Positions 7,811 to 16,711 of a DNA stretch of 60,120 nt are shown piece after piece; the stretch's first letter is position 1; the number at the start of each line of letters is the position of its first letter. The stretch spans positions 1 through 60,120 of the forward strand of contig JAZQDE010000002.1 of NCBI GenBank assembly GCA_045546695.1, written 5' to 3'. The stretch comes from SIG424 sp045546695 (GTDB lineage Bacteria; Bacillota; Clostridia; UBA1212; UBA1255). Below the pieces are notes generated by a model that saw only the letters and a list, made by a program, of their open reading frames with translations, had not been told where the DNA came from and made no database searches. The position numbers and the translations under genes were made by a program.

Positions 7811-9181
7811 ATGGATTACACCCAAAATCAGCTTCGTCAACTTTGGAATGACTGCAAATTATCCATTAAGAAGCAAGTTACTGAATTGCAATACAATACA
7901 TATATAGATCCCGTGTCGATTATTTCCGTTGAAAATGCTACGGCTCATTTTGGCGTGCCTTCTGAATTTTTAATTTCTGCAATTGAAAATAATTACTTCA
8001 GCATTATCAAAAATGAGATTATTGAAGCACTTAAAATGTACGTTACCGTACAGTTTCACCTGGAAGGTACTTACAATTCTCAGCCACAGATTGATACAAG
8101 TCTTGATAACGCAAAGGAATCTCTCCTTGCTGTAAAGCAGGAAAAGGCTAATCTGAATCCTAAATATACGTTTGATTCTTTTATTATCGGTAACAGTAAC
8201 AGAATGGCATATGCTGCAGCTATAGCAATATCAAACGATCCCGGCAACGCATATAATCCACTTTTTATTTATGGACAGTCAGGTCTTGGCAAGACCCATT
8301 TGCTTCATGCTATAGGCAACCAGATTTTGTCAAACGATCCCAGGAAAAATATCCTTTATATTCCAACTGAAAAGTTTACGAGTGGATACATTAATTCTAT
8401 TAAGACGAATACTAACGAAGAATTTATAAAACGTTTTACAGATATTGACGTATTGCTCATCGACGATATTCAGTTCATTTCGGGAAAAGAAAGTACTCAG
8501 GTTGAATTTTTCCATATTTTCAATACTTTACACGAGCAAAAGAAGCAAATTGTAATATCAAGCGACAGTCCTCTTAATGAAATACAAATTTTGGCTGAAA
8601 GATTAAGAACAAGATTTGCCTGGGGACTTATTACTGATATACAAGCTCCTGATTTTGAAACAAAAGTGGCAATTCTTGGTAAAAAAGCATCCGAGAACAA
8701 TCTTGAGGTTGATAACGAAATACTTGATTTTATTGCTTATTCTACAGGTAACAATATCCGTGAGCTTGAAAGCGTTATCAACAGCCTTACAATGTCTCTT
8801 ACTCAGGGTGGAGAGATATCTCTAATCCAGGCTAAAAATGCGCTTAAACATCTTCAGATAAATGAAGTTCATGAAATATCCGCCAGCGTTATCATTGACT
8901 GCGTTTCCAGATTTTTCAATATCAGCATTGAAGATATTCTTTCCAAAAAAAGGACAAAAGAGCTTGTTCACCCAAGACAGATTGCTATGTACCTTTGCAG
9001 AACACTTACAGATATGTCTTATCCGGATATTGGTGCTACATTTAATGGAAGGGACCATACAACCGTTATGTATGCCTGTGAACAAATTGCTAAACAGGTA
9101 GATACTAACCCTGATCTGAAGTTTACAATGGAAGAACTCAAAAAGAGTATAAATATTAACTTATCCACAGATTTCTGTTGA
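7811..9181 (+). CDS. dnaA: Chromosomal replication initiator DnaA
   Basis: AAA+ ATPase that binds DnaA boxes and opens oriC. The 456 aa show domain I (1-80), a short linker, domain III with Walker A GQSGLGKTHL (about 156-165) and Walker B LLIDDIQF (about 217-224), and domain IV with the box-recognition signature RDHTTVMYA near 421-429. The ATG has GGAGG seven bases upstream. The final codons include a perfect DnaA box (9161-9169), so the replication origin overlaps the 3' end of the gene. Confidence 0.98.
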   Translation: MDYTQNQLRQLWNDCKLSIKKQVTELQYNTYIDPVSIISVENATAHFGVPSEFLISAIENNYFSIIKNEIIEALKMYVTVQFHLEGTYNSQPQIDTSLDNAKESLLAVKQEKANLNPKYTFDSFIIGNSNRMAYAAAIAISNDPGNAYNPLFIYGQSGLGKTHLLHAIGNQILSNDPRKNILYIPTEKFTSGYINSIKTNTNEEFIKRFTDIDVLLIDDIQFISGKESTQVEFFHIFNTLHEQKKQIVISSDSPLNEIQILAERLRTRFAWGLITDIQAPDFETKVAILGKKASENNLEVDNEILDFIAYSTGNNIRELESVINSLTMSLTQGGEISLIQAKNALKHLQINEVHEISASVIIDCVSRFFNISIEDILSKKRTKELVHPRQIAMYLCRTLTDMSYPDIGATFNGRDHTTVMYACEQIAKQVDTNPDLKFTMEELKKSININLSTDFC

Positions 9182-9349
9182 TAAGTGGATAAATCCCTGT
9201 GGATAACCATGTGGATGAAATGTGGAAAACATTTATTTTTTTTTAGCCTGTGGATAATGTGGATAACTTTTTTGAGTTATCCACAAACTTATACACAAGG
9301 AAAAAAGGCTTAAATACTGGACAAAACCTACTTTTCCACAGTTTCCACA
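9161..9349. other. oriC: DnaA-box cluster between dnaA and dnaN
   Basis: Five perfect boxes are present: TTATCCACA at 9161-9169 and 9277-9285, and its complement TGTGGATAA at 9198-9206, 9249-9257 and 9258-9266, the last two abutting. Five single-mismatch boxes lie at 9184-9192, 9210-9218, 9221-9229, 9289-9297 and 9332-9340, with a weaker one at 9341-9349. An AT-rich stretch at 9229-9246 and AT-rich DNA after 9300 are candidates for the unwinding element. The direction of genes flips here, as expected at an origin. Confidence 0.93.
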
Positions 9350-9383
9350 GCACATATTATCACTACCACCAAAAAGAAATATA

Positions 9384-9392
9384 TGATATAAT
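9384..9392 (+). promoter_or_regulatory. Extended -10 promoter of dnaN
   Basis: TGATATAAT (9384-9392) is a perfect extended -10. No good -35 is seen 17 nt upstream (TACCAC). The SD GGAGG is at 9416-9420, seven bases before the dnaN ATG. The promoter would drive dnaN-recF-remB-gyrB separately from dnaA. Confidence 0.55.
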
Positions 9393-9427
9393 AAAAATAT
9401 ATACAATCATTCAGCGGAGGACAAAAA

Positions 9428-10534
9428 ATGAAATTTACATGTAATAAAGACAACCTGATAGAATGCATCAACATAGTACAAAAAGCTATTCCTTCAAAAT
9501 CATCAATCAATATACTTGAGTGTATGCTTATCGAAGTAGGGGAAGAGCTTCGCTTTACAGGAAGTGACGGAGATTTTGGTATTGTTTATGAAATACCCGG
9601 TATTATAGAAGAAATTGGCAGTATCGTAGTCAATTCCAAGACATTCGGCGATATTATAAGAAAGCTTCCTGATATTTACGTAACTATCGAGACACTTGAT
9701 GATAATACAATTTCTATTACAAGCCGTAATGCAAATTATAAAATCAATGTATTTAATAATGATGGATATCCTCCGGTTGACTTTATTGACTCATCAAACG
9801 AATTTAAACTCAGTGAGTCTGTAATGTGCAATCTGATCAAACAGACTTCTTTTGCAGCATGTCTGGAAGATAAACGTGTTATTCTTAAGGGTGTATTTAT
9901 GGAGCAGAAGGACAGCAAATTGAATTTTGTTGCAATTGACGGTTATAGACTTGCTCTGAGATATACAGAAGTTGAAGATGGCAGAGAATTTGGTATTGTT
10001 GTTCCAACAAAAATACTTAATGAATTGTCAAAATCAATTAAAGGAGAAGAAGAAATTATCAAATTCTGCTGCAATGAAAATCAGATTATGTTCTATAACG
10101 ACAAATTCAGAATGATTTCCAAGCTTTACAAAGGTGAGTACGTTGATTATAAGAAGATGTTTCCTAAAGAATATAAGACAACGTGCAAAATCAAGACAAA
10201 AGACCTTCTTGATTCATTTGAAAGAGCTCAGCTCGTTATGAAGGATGAAAGAAAATATCCTTTATCTGTAAAATTTACAAAGAATGATGAAGTTATTGTA
10301 TATATTAATGCTGAAAATGGTGTATTAAGAGAAGTTATAAATGCTGAAATATCAGGCGAGGAGATTGAACTTGGTCTTAGCATAAAGAGTGTTATTGAAT
10401 GTCTGAGAGTAATAAATGATGATGAAATCGTTATTTCTCTGACTTCTGCTGTTGGTCCTTGTGTTATTAATGGTATAAATGATAAGGAATTTATATTCCT
10501 CACAATGCCGGTTAAGCTTAATAAAGCAAGATAA
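9428..10534 (+). CDS. dnaN: DNA polymerase III subunit beta (sliding clamp)
   Basis: Ring-shaped processivity clamp of the replicative polymerase. The 368-aa length is normal. N-terminal MKFTCNKDNLIECINIVQKA, the central DGYRLALRY segment and the C-terminal LTMPVKL tail (usually MPxRL, part of the hydrophobic partner pocket) are all present. It begins 246 nt after dnaA, across the DnaA-box cluster. The stop codon overlaps the recF ATG by one base. No S4-domain yaaA gene intervenes, unlike Bacillus. Confidence 0.97.
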   Translation: MKFTCNKDNLIECINIVQKAIPSKSSINILECMLIEVGEELRFTGSDGDFGIVYEIPGIIEEIGSIVVNSKTFGDIIRKLPDIYVTIETLDDNTISITSRNANYKINVFNNDGYPPVDFIDSSNEFKLSESVMCNLIKQTSFAACLEDKRVILKGVFMEQKDSKLNFVAIDGYRLALRYTEVEDGREFGIVVPTKILNELSKSIKGEEEIIKFCCNENQIMFYNDKFRMISKLYKGEYVDYKKMFPKEYKTTCKIKTKDLLDSFERAQLVMKDERKYPLSVKFTKNDEVIVYINAENGVLREVINAEISGEEIELGLSIKSVIECLRVINDDEIVISLTSAVGPCVINGINDKEFIFLTMPVKLNKAR

Positions 10535-11664
10535 TGTTTGTAGAAAGAATACATCTGGAAAATTTTAGAAATTATAACTCCTTTGATATTGAGTTATCAA
10601 ATGGAGTTATGGTTTTTTATGGAAAAAACGGTCTGGGAAAAACGAATATTCTCGAAGCTGTTTTTTTGACAGTTATTGGAAAATCTTTCAGAAACAGTAA
10701 AGATGCAGATCTAGTAAATTATGGGCAACAAGGCTTTTTCGTTGATATGTCGTATAAAGACGATATTACAGAAAATATAAGCATAAAATATGATAAAAAT
10801 CATGAAAAATATATAAAAGTAAATGGGTTTTATTTAAGAAAAATGGGTCATCTGATGGGAAACGTACTATCTGTTATTTTTTCACCTGAGGATCTTCAGC
10901 TTATAACAGAAGGACCTGGAGAGAGAAGAAAATTTATGGATATTGCAATATCTCAGCTCAGTCCGTCTTATTATTTTGATTTGTTACAGTACAATAAAAT
11001 TATTACTCAGAAAAAAAGTCTTCTTAAAAAAATAAAATATCAGAATAGTAAAGCTGACAGGGAAATGATGGAAGTATGGAATGAGCAGCTTTCACAAGCC
11101 GGAAGTAAGATTGTTGTAAAAAGAAACGAATTTATTAATGAAATAAGCAAAATTGCCGAAGAAAAAAATATAAATATATCTGGTAGTGAAAGATTGAAGA
11201 TACAGTATGAATCAGGAACATTTCCGGCGGAAGATATAAATAACGTTGATTTTTCAAATGAAAAAGATGTTTGCGAAAAGATGATTAATATTATGAATCA
11301 GAAAGCAGACAGGGAAATAGAAAGAGAAACGGCGTATATAGGTCCTCATCGTGATGATCTTATTTTTAAGTTGGATAGTAATGATTTAAAAAGATTTGGA
11401 TCTCAGGGACAAAAAAGAACAGCTGTATTATCATTAAAAATGGCAGAATTAGAATTATTAAAGAAAAAAACAGGAAGAAAGCCTATTTTTTTATTGGATG
11501 ATGTGCTTTCTGAACTTGATATTGACAGACAAAGAGCTCTGATTAATGAACTTAATGATATTCAGACGTTGATTACGTGTACTCATATAGAAAAGACAAT
11601 AAGTAACATATCATCTTTTAAAGCAATTGATCTGGAAAAACTGATTGAAAAAAATCGCCCTTGA
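10534..11664 (+). CDS. recF: DNA replication and repair protein RecF
   Basis: SMC-like ATPase that loads RecA at gaps with RecOR. The 376 aa contain Walker A GKNGLGKTNIL (about 30-40), the ABC-type signature region FGSQGQKRTAVLSLKMAEL (about 289-307), and Walker B FLLDDVLSELD (about 319-329). The start codon overlaps the dnaN stop by one base, and no separate SD is needed. Base composition is AT-rich like its neighbours. Confidence 0.96.
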   Translation: MFVERIHLENFRNYNSFDIELSNGVMVFYGKNGLGKTNILEAVFLTVIGKSFRNSKDADLVNYGQQGFFVDMSYKDDITENISIKYDKNHEKYIKVNGFYLRKMGHLMGNVLSVIFSPEDLQLITEGPGERRKFMDIAISQLSPSYYFDLLQYNKIITQKKSLLKKIKYQNSKADREMMEVWNEQLSQAGSKIVVKRNEFINEISKIAEEKNINISGSERLKIQYESGTFPAEDINNVDFSNEKDVCEKMINIMNQKADREIERETAYIGPHRDDLIFKLDSNDLKRFGSQGQKRTAVLSLKMAELELLKKKTGRKPIFLLDDVLSELDIDRQRALINELNDIQTLITCTHIEKTISNISSFKAIDLEKLIEKNRP

Positions 11665-11712
11665 TGATAAAATATATAAGTTAAAGTATATTCTTTTTTG
11701 GGAGTGCGTAGA

Positions 11713-11979
11713 GTGTTTTTACATATAGGAGAAGATGTAACAATATATAAATCAGATATAGTTGGCATATTTGATATAGAAAAAACGACTACCACCAAGG
11801 AAACGAGATTATATCTTAACGGTAACGATAAAAAGATTATTTACGTATCTGAAGAAGATCCGAAATCTTTTATTGTTACAGTAGTTAATAGTGAAGAAAT
11901 AATATATATTTCGCCTATTTCTGTTGCAACATTAAAAGAAAGATTATTAAGGAGAACATTATGGCAGACGAAAATATGA
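11713..11979 (+). CDS. remB: RemB-type regulatory protein (DUF370)
   Basis: Small DUF370 protein of the RemA/RemB family; RemB (YaaB) is found between recF and gyrB in Bacillus. Family features are FLHIGEDVTIYKSDIVGIFDIE at the N-terminus and RLYLNG, written in parts, plus the final segment in which gyrB starts. The frame extends to a TTG at 11698, but GGGAG at 11699-11703 lies 9 nt before the GTG at 11713, giving 88 aa. It overlaps gyrB by 19 nt. In Bacillus RemB affects matrix gene expression; its role here is not known. Confidence 0.85.
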   Translation: MFLHIGEDVTIYKSDIVGIFDIEKTTTTKETRLYLNGNDKKIIYVSEEDPKSFIVTVVNSEEIIYISPISVATLKERLLRRTLWQTKI

Positions 11980-13895
11980 AAAAAGAAAACGTTTCTTATA
12001 ACGAGAATGATATCCAGGTATTGGAAGGACTTGAAGCTGTAAGAAAAAGACCGGGTATGTATATTGGTACTACTTCATTAAGAGGATTACATCATCTTGT
12101 TTACGAAATTGTTGATAACAGTATAGATGAAGCTCTGGCAGGTCGTTGTGATACGATTAATGTAACAATTAACAGCGATAATTCTATAACTGTAGAGGAC
12201 AATGGTGCGGGTATTCCTGTAGGTATACACAAGCAGATGGGTATTCCTACAGTAGAAGTTGTTCATACAGTTCTGCATGCCGGCGGTAAATTCGGCGGCG
12301 GAGGATATCAGGTATCAGGTGGTCTGCATGGTGTTGGTGCATCTGTAGTTAATGCTCTGTCAGAATATCTTGAAGTAGAAGTAAAAAGAGAAGGACACGT
12401 TCATTATCAGAGATACGAAAGGGGACATACAGTATCTCCGTTAAAAATAATAGGCGATACAACACAGACAGGTACTATAACAACATTTAAACCGGACAGC
12501 GAGATTTTTGAAGAAACAGTATTCGATTATGATACTCTTCTTGTAAGATTCAGAGAAATGGCCTTTTTAAATGCGGGTGTTAAGATTGTTCTTGTTGATA
12601 ATAGAAAAGAAGAGGCAAATCAGGTCGTTTTGCATTATGAGGGTGGTATCAGATCATACGTAGAGTATTTAAATAGGAAAGAAAATGTTCTTCACCCGAC
12701 ACCTATTTATATAACAGGATCAAAAGATACATCAATTGTTGAGATAGCAATGCAATATAATGATTCGTATGTAGAGAACATTTATTGCTATGCAAACAAT
12801 ATTATCAATCCAGATGGTGGTACACATTTAACAGGCTTCAGAGCAGCACTCACAAAGGTATTTAATGATTATGGTAAATCACATAATTTCTTAAAAGAGA
12901 AAGATAAGAATCTTGCCGGAGAAGATGTAAGAGAAGGTCTTACCGCAATCATATCTGTTAAACTTGAAAACCCACAGTTTGAAGGACAGACAAAGGAAAA
13001 ATTAGGTAACAGTGATATAAGAACACTCGTAGAAAAAGTAGTAAATGAAAAGTTAGAAGTATTTTTCGAGGAAAATCCTGCTATAGTTAAGGAAATTTTC
13101 GATAAATGTTTGACTGCGGCAAGAGCAAGAGAAGCAGCAAAAAGAGCAAGAGAAAGTACAAGAAAGTCTGCTCTCGAATCAACATCACTACCGGGCAAAT
13201 TAGCAGATTGTTCAGAAAAAGACCCTTCATTATGTGAAGTGTTCATCGTAGAGGGTGATTCAGCCGGCGGCTCAGCAAAAGTAGGCAGAGAAAGAGAATT
13301 CCAGGCAATTCTTCCCTTGTGGGGAAAAATGCTCAACGTCGAAAAATCAAGAATTGACAAGGTATACACTAATGAAAAGTTATTACCTGTAATACTTGCA
13401 CTTGGTGCCGGAGTAGGTCCTGAATTTGATCCTGCAAAATTGAGATATCATAAGGTAATAATTATGGCCGATGCCGATGTCGATGGATCACATATCAGAA
13501 TGCTTCTTATGACATTCTTTTATAGATATATGAAGCCTTTGATAGAACAGGGATACCTCTATCTGGCACAACCGCCTCTTTACAAAATATCAAAGGGAAA
13601 AGACTTCTGTTATGCATTTAATGATGAAGAATTAACAAAAGTTATTGAAGGTAAAGGCTGGAACAGAAATGATAAGAATCTTCTTATTCAGAGATTCAAA
13701 GGTCTTGGTGAAATGCCACCGGCTGAATTAGGAATTACAACAATGAATCCTAAGACAAGAACGATGTTAAGAGTAACATTGGAAGATGCAGCAGCTGCAA
13801 ATGAGATATTCTCAGATTTAATGGGAGAAAAAGTAGAACCAAGAAAAGACTTTATTTACGAGAATGCAAAGTTTGCTGAAAACCTGGATATCTGA
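11961..13895 (+). CDS. gyrB: DNA gyrase subunit B
   Basis: ATPase subunit of gyrase, which introduces negative supercoils. The 644 aa contain the GHKL ATP site (EIVDNSIDEALAG about 49-61, DNGAGIPV, GLHGVGASVVNALS), the TOPRIM EGDSAGGSAK (about 431-440) and DADVDGSHI (about 510-518). The length fits GyrB. The start has AAGGAG inside remB. Its TGA overlaps the first base of the 26-bp palindrome holding parS. gyrA does not follow, which is unusual. Confidence 0.97.
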   Translation: MADENMKKENVSYNENDIQVLEGLEAVRKRPGMYIGTTSLRGLHHLVYEIVDNSIDEALAGRCDTINVTINSDNSITVEDNGAGIPVGIHKQMGIPTVEVVHTVLHAGGKFGGGGYQVSGGLHGVGASVVNALSEYLEVEVKREGHVHYQRYERGHTVSPLKIIGDTTQTGTITTFKPDSEIFEETVFDYDTLLVRFREMAFLNAGVKIVLVDNRKEEANQVVLHYEGGIRSYVEYLNRKENVLHPTPIYITGSKDTSIVEIAMQYNDSYVENIYCYANNIINPDGGTHLTGFRAALTKVFNDYGKSHNFLKEKDKNLAGEDVREGLTAIISVKLENPQFEGQTKEKLGNSDIRTLVEKVVNEKLEVFFEENPAIVKEIFDKCLTAARAREAAKRARESTRKSALESTSLPGKLADCSEKDPSLCEVFIVEGDSAGGSAKVGREREFQAILPLWGKMLNVEKSRIDKVYTNEKLLPVILALGAGVGPEFDPAKLRYHKVIIMADADVDGSHIRMLLMTFFYRYMKPLIEQGYLYLAQPPLYKISKGKDFCYAFNDEELTKVIEGKGWNRNDKNLLIQRFKGLGEMPPAELGITTMNPKTRTMLRVTLEDAAAANEIFSDLMGEKVEPRKDFIYENAKFAENLDI

Positions 13896-13920
13896 AAAAT
13901 GTTTCACGTGAAACATTTTT
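13895..13920. promoter_or_regulatory. parS centromere site
   Basis: TGTTTCACGTGAAACA (13900-13915) is a perfect canonical parS. It lies in the centre of a perfect 26-bp palindrome with A5/T5 flanks, directly between gyrB and soj. It should be the main loading site for the ParB encoded at 14740. The hairpin followed by T residues might also slow transcription out of gyrB. Confidence 0.95.
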
Positions 13921-13953
13921 AGCAATCAATTACAAGGAAGGTTTGGGAGAAAT

Positions 13954-14715
13954 ATGACGAAGATTATTGCTGTAGCGAATCAAAAAGGAGGAGTTGGAAA
14001 AACAACAACTTCTATCAATTTGAGTGCATGTGTGGCTTATAGAGGAAAAAAGGTATTATTAATAGATCTTGACCCTCAGGGAAATGCTTCCACAGGATTG
14101 GGAATAGACAAGAGAACAACGGAGTTTTCTATTTATGATGTTTTGATAAATGAAGAATCTATTTCTAACGTTGTAATGAAAACACCGCAGGAAAATCTGT
14201 ATATTTGTCCTGCCAGCATGAGTCTGGCCGGTGCAGAAATAGAATTAGTTAGTCAGATTTCACGAGAATCAAGATTAAAATCTGCACTGGAAGATATTGA
14301 GGGACAGTATGATTACGTTTTCATTGATTGTCCTCCGTCTTTGGGGTTGCTTACATTAAACGCATTAACAGCTGCACATACAGTATTAGTTCCGATTCAG
14401 TGCGAATATTTTGCTTTAGAGGGATTATCTCAGCTTATGGAAACGGTTAAACTTGTTCAGAAACATCTTAACAGAAATCTTCTTGTTGAGGGCGTTGTTT
14501 TAACTATGTTTGATCCGAGAACAAATTTATCGTTAGAAGTCGCTGAGGAAGTAAGAAAACATTTTACAAATAAAGTTTATCAGACATTAATTCCGAGAAA
14601 TGTGAGATTAAGCGAAGCGCCTAGCTACGGACTTCCTATTATAATGTACGACTCATCCTCTAAGGGAGCAGTTGCATATTTGAGTCTTGCGGATGAGTTA
14701 ATTGAAACAATTTAA
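13954..14715 (+). CDS. soj: Chromosome partitioning ATPase ParA/Soj
   Basis: ParA-family ATPase that moves ParB-parS complexes and, in Bacillus, regulates DnaA. The 253 aa carry the deviant Walker A KGGVGKTTTS (10-19 region), switch I DLDPQGNAS and switch II DCPPSLGLL. Length matches Soj. GGGAG lies just before the ATG. It is followed by parB after 24 nt and preceded by a perfect parS. In Bacillus this operon is on the other side of oriC. Confidence 0.96.
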   Translation: MTKIIAVANQKGGVGKTTTSINLSACVAYRGKKVLLIDLDPQGNASTGLGIDKRTTEFSIYDVLINEESISNVVMKTPQENLYICPASMSLAGAEIELVSQISRESRLKSALEDIEGQYDYVFIDCPPSLGLLTLNALTAAHTVLVPIQCEYFALEGLSQLMETVKLVQKHLNRNLLVEGVVLTMFDPRTNLSLEVAEEVRKHFTNKVYQTLIPRNVRLSEAPSYGLPIIMYDSSSKGAVAYLSLADELIETI

Positions 14716-14739
14716 TTTTAATCAGAGAGGTTTATTATT

Positions 14740-15603
14740 ATGGCTATGAAAAAACAAGCACTTGGAAAAGGCCTTGGAGCCTTGCTGGCAAATAACGTCG
14801 CAAATGATAGTAATAGAAATGTCCTCGAAGTAAATATTTCAGATGTTAAACCGGGCAAAGGTCAGCCCAGAAAGACATTTGATAAAGAAAAATTAGAAGC
14901 TCTGGCCACTTCTATAAAGCAGCATGGCATTATTCAACCTTTGATTGTTAATAAGGAAGGAAATACATATTACATAATTGCCGGCGAAAGAAGATGGAGA
15001 GCTGCTACTTTGGCAGGACTGAAAACAGTTCCGGTTATTGAAAAATCAGTTACTGATAAAGAATATATGGAGCTTGCTCTGATAGAAAACATTCAGAGAG
15101 AAGATCTGAACCCAATAGAAGAAGCCCAGGCATATGCGAGATTGATTAATGAGTATGATATGACACAGGAACAGCTGTCTGAAGTTATAGGAAAAAGTCG
15201 CTCCGCTATTGCCAATACATTGAGACTTCTGAATTTCAGTGAAGAAATAATGAGCATGATTATTTCCGGGGAACTGAACCCCGGCCAGGCAAGACCGCTT
15301 CTTGCTCTTCCTGATAATAAAAAACAGATTGCGGCGGCAAAATATGTTATTGAGAACGAATTCAGTGCCAGACAATCTGAAAATTACGTTAAGGAATTAC
15401 AAACAGTAAAGCCTGAAAGCAAAAAAGTTGATAAAAAGAAGATTGTTGATCCTGATATAGAAGATATAAATCAAAAACTTCAATCTGCATTAGGAACAAA
15501 AGTTACGTTAGATGATAAAAATGATAAAGGTAGAATTGTCATAGAATATTATTCATCTGATGAAAGAGAAAGATTAATTGAATTATTAACTGGAAAGAAA
15601 TAA
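14740..15603 (+). CDS. parB: Chromosome partitioning protein ParB/Spo0J
   Basis: CTP-dependent clamp that loads at parS and spreads. The 287 aa begin with the ParA-interacting GKGLGALL motif (9-16), then GERRWRA (82-88), ENIQRED (116-122) and a helix-turn-helix. At the specificity positions it has R154, T160, N165 and G182; the reported ParB pattern is R/T/A/G, in contrast to Q/K/R/R in the Noc at 161-1048. A C-terminal dimerisation domain follows a Lys-rich linker (about 225-240). A GAGAGG SD precedes the first ATG. Confidence 0.96.
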   Translation: MAMKKQALGKGLGALLANNVANDSNRNVLEVNISDVKPGKGQPRKTFDKEKLEALATSIKQHGIIQPLIVNKEGNTYYIIAGERRWRAATLAGLKTVPVIEKSVTDKEYMELALIENIQREDLNPIEEAQAYARLINEYDMTQEQLSEVIGKSRSAIANTLRLLNFSEEIMSMIISGELNPGQARPLLALPDNKKQIAAAKYVIENEFSARQSENYVKELQTVKPESKKVDKKKIVDPDIEDINQKLQSALGTKVTLDDKNDKGRIVIEYYSSDERERLIELLTGKK

Positions 15604-15612
15604 GGTTATATT

Positions 15613-16107
15613 ATGGATAAAGTATATTTTATATGTGCTGTTCTCGCCGTTGGTCTTGTTTTATCTTTTGTTATAATCATAGTTTTATACAATAAACTAA
15701 ATAAGATACAAAGCACTCAAAAACGAATTGAAGATGAAATTTTTGAAGATAGTGCACAAAATCTGCTTTTAAAAAGCATATATAAACAGGAAGCACTCTC
15801 ACATGAGATAGAAATAATAAAGAATGATATAGAAAAAATAGAAGAAAAGCAGCTTCATTGCTTTGACAGGTTGTCTGTTGTCAGATATCCTGCATCAAGT
15901 GAGATTGGACCCAAGCTGAGTTATTCAGTAGGACTGACTAACGAAGCAGAAGATGCATTAATTATTACAGGTCTTCACTATAGACAAGGTCTGCAAGTGT
16001 ATTATAAGCAAGTAAAAGAAGGTGTTTCTGAAACAGAACTATCAGAGGAAGAAAAATCTGTAATCAGAAGAAATAAAGCAGAATACGTCATGATGACAAA
16101 GAAGTGA
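15613..16107 (+). CDS. DUF4446 family membrane-anchored protein
   Basis: Conserved protein of unknown function commonly found after parB in Clostridia. The 164 aa start with one transmembrane helix (about 4-27, FICAVLAVGLVLSFVIIIVL), then a coiled-coil-like Lys/Glu region (28-80), then the DUF4446 core with RYPASSEIGPKLSYSVGL and ALIITGLHYRQGLQVYYK, written in parts. The C-terminus SEEEKSVI is also family-like. It is 9 nt downstream of parB. The constant linkage suggests a link to chromosome or cell-cycle functions, which is inference. Confidence 0.85.
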   Translation: MDKVYFICAVLAVGLVLSFVIIIVLYNKLNKIQSTQKRIEDEIFEDSAQNLLLKSIYKQEALSHEIEIIKNDIEKIEEKQLHCFDRLSVVRYPASSEIGPKLSYSVGLTNEAEDALIITGLHYRQGLQVYYKQVKEGVSETELSEEEKSVIRRNKAEYVMMTKK

Positions 16108-16114
16108 TATTATT

Positions 16115-16711
16115 ATGTTTGGAAGAAGAAAAACAAATGATAATAGGTGGTTAATTGTAGGCCTCGGTAATCCGGGGCCTGAGTACGCATGTACAAGGCA
16201 TAATTGCGGATATATGGTTATTGATGAATTATTGAATATATTTGCGGGCCAGAATCCGGTGTCAAAGAAAAAGTTCAAAGGAAAGTATTGGGAAATTCCA
16301 TATAAAGAAAGTAAATTAGTTTTGTTAAAACCAGAAACGTATATGAACAACAGTGGCGAAAGTATTCAGGAAGCAATGCACTGGTACAAGATTCCTTTAG
16401 AAAGGCTTATTGTTATATACGATGATCTGGATATAGAGTTCGGAACAATCAGAGTAAGAGCAAAAGGAAGTGCCGGCACGCATAATGGCATGAAGTCGGT
16501 ACTTGAACACACAGAAAATAATATATTTCCAAGAATACGCGTAGGAATAGGCGGTACACATAAAAATACGGAAACAATTAAATTTGTTTTAAGCGATTTT
16601 ACGAGAGATGAAGATCCAGAAATTAAAAAGACAGTTCAGAGAGCGGCAGGTGCAGTACTATCTGTTGTTGATAACGGCACTGAAATGACGATGTCAAAAT
16701 TCAATGGTTAA
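16115..16711 (+). CDS. pth: Peptidyl-tRNA hydrolase
   Basis: Releases peptides from peptidyl-tRNA that has dropped off ribosomes. The 198 aa show the active-site segment VGLGNPGPEYACTRHNCGY (His at about residue 28 of this form), then LLKPETYMNNSGES, the DDLD motif and KGSAGTHNGMKS (GxAGHNG-type box, here with a Thr insertion). All are hallmarks of bacterial Pth. A short lysine-rich N-terminal extension precedes the core. It overlaps mfd by 8 nt, the usual pth-mfd pair of Bacillota. Confidence 0.95.
   Translation: MFGRRKTNDNRWLIVGLGNPGPEYACTRHNCGYMVIDELLNIFAGQNPVSKKKFKGKYWEIPYKESKLVLLKPETYMNNSGESIQEAMHWYKIPLERLIVIYDDLDIEFGTIRVRAKGSAGTHNGMKSVLEHTENNIFPRIRVGIGGTHKNTETIKFVLSDFTRDEDPEIKKTVQRAAGAVLSVVDNGTEMTMSKFNG

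Noticed and set aside
12869..13369. Open frame of 166 codons on the minus strand
   Set aside because: Antisense to the gyrB TOPRIM region; Ser/Leu-rich mirror of that sequence.
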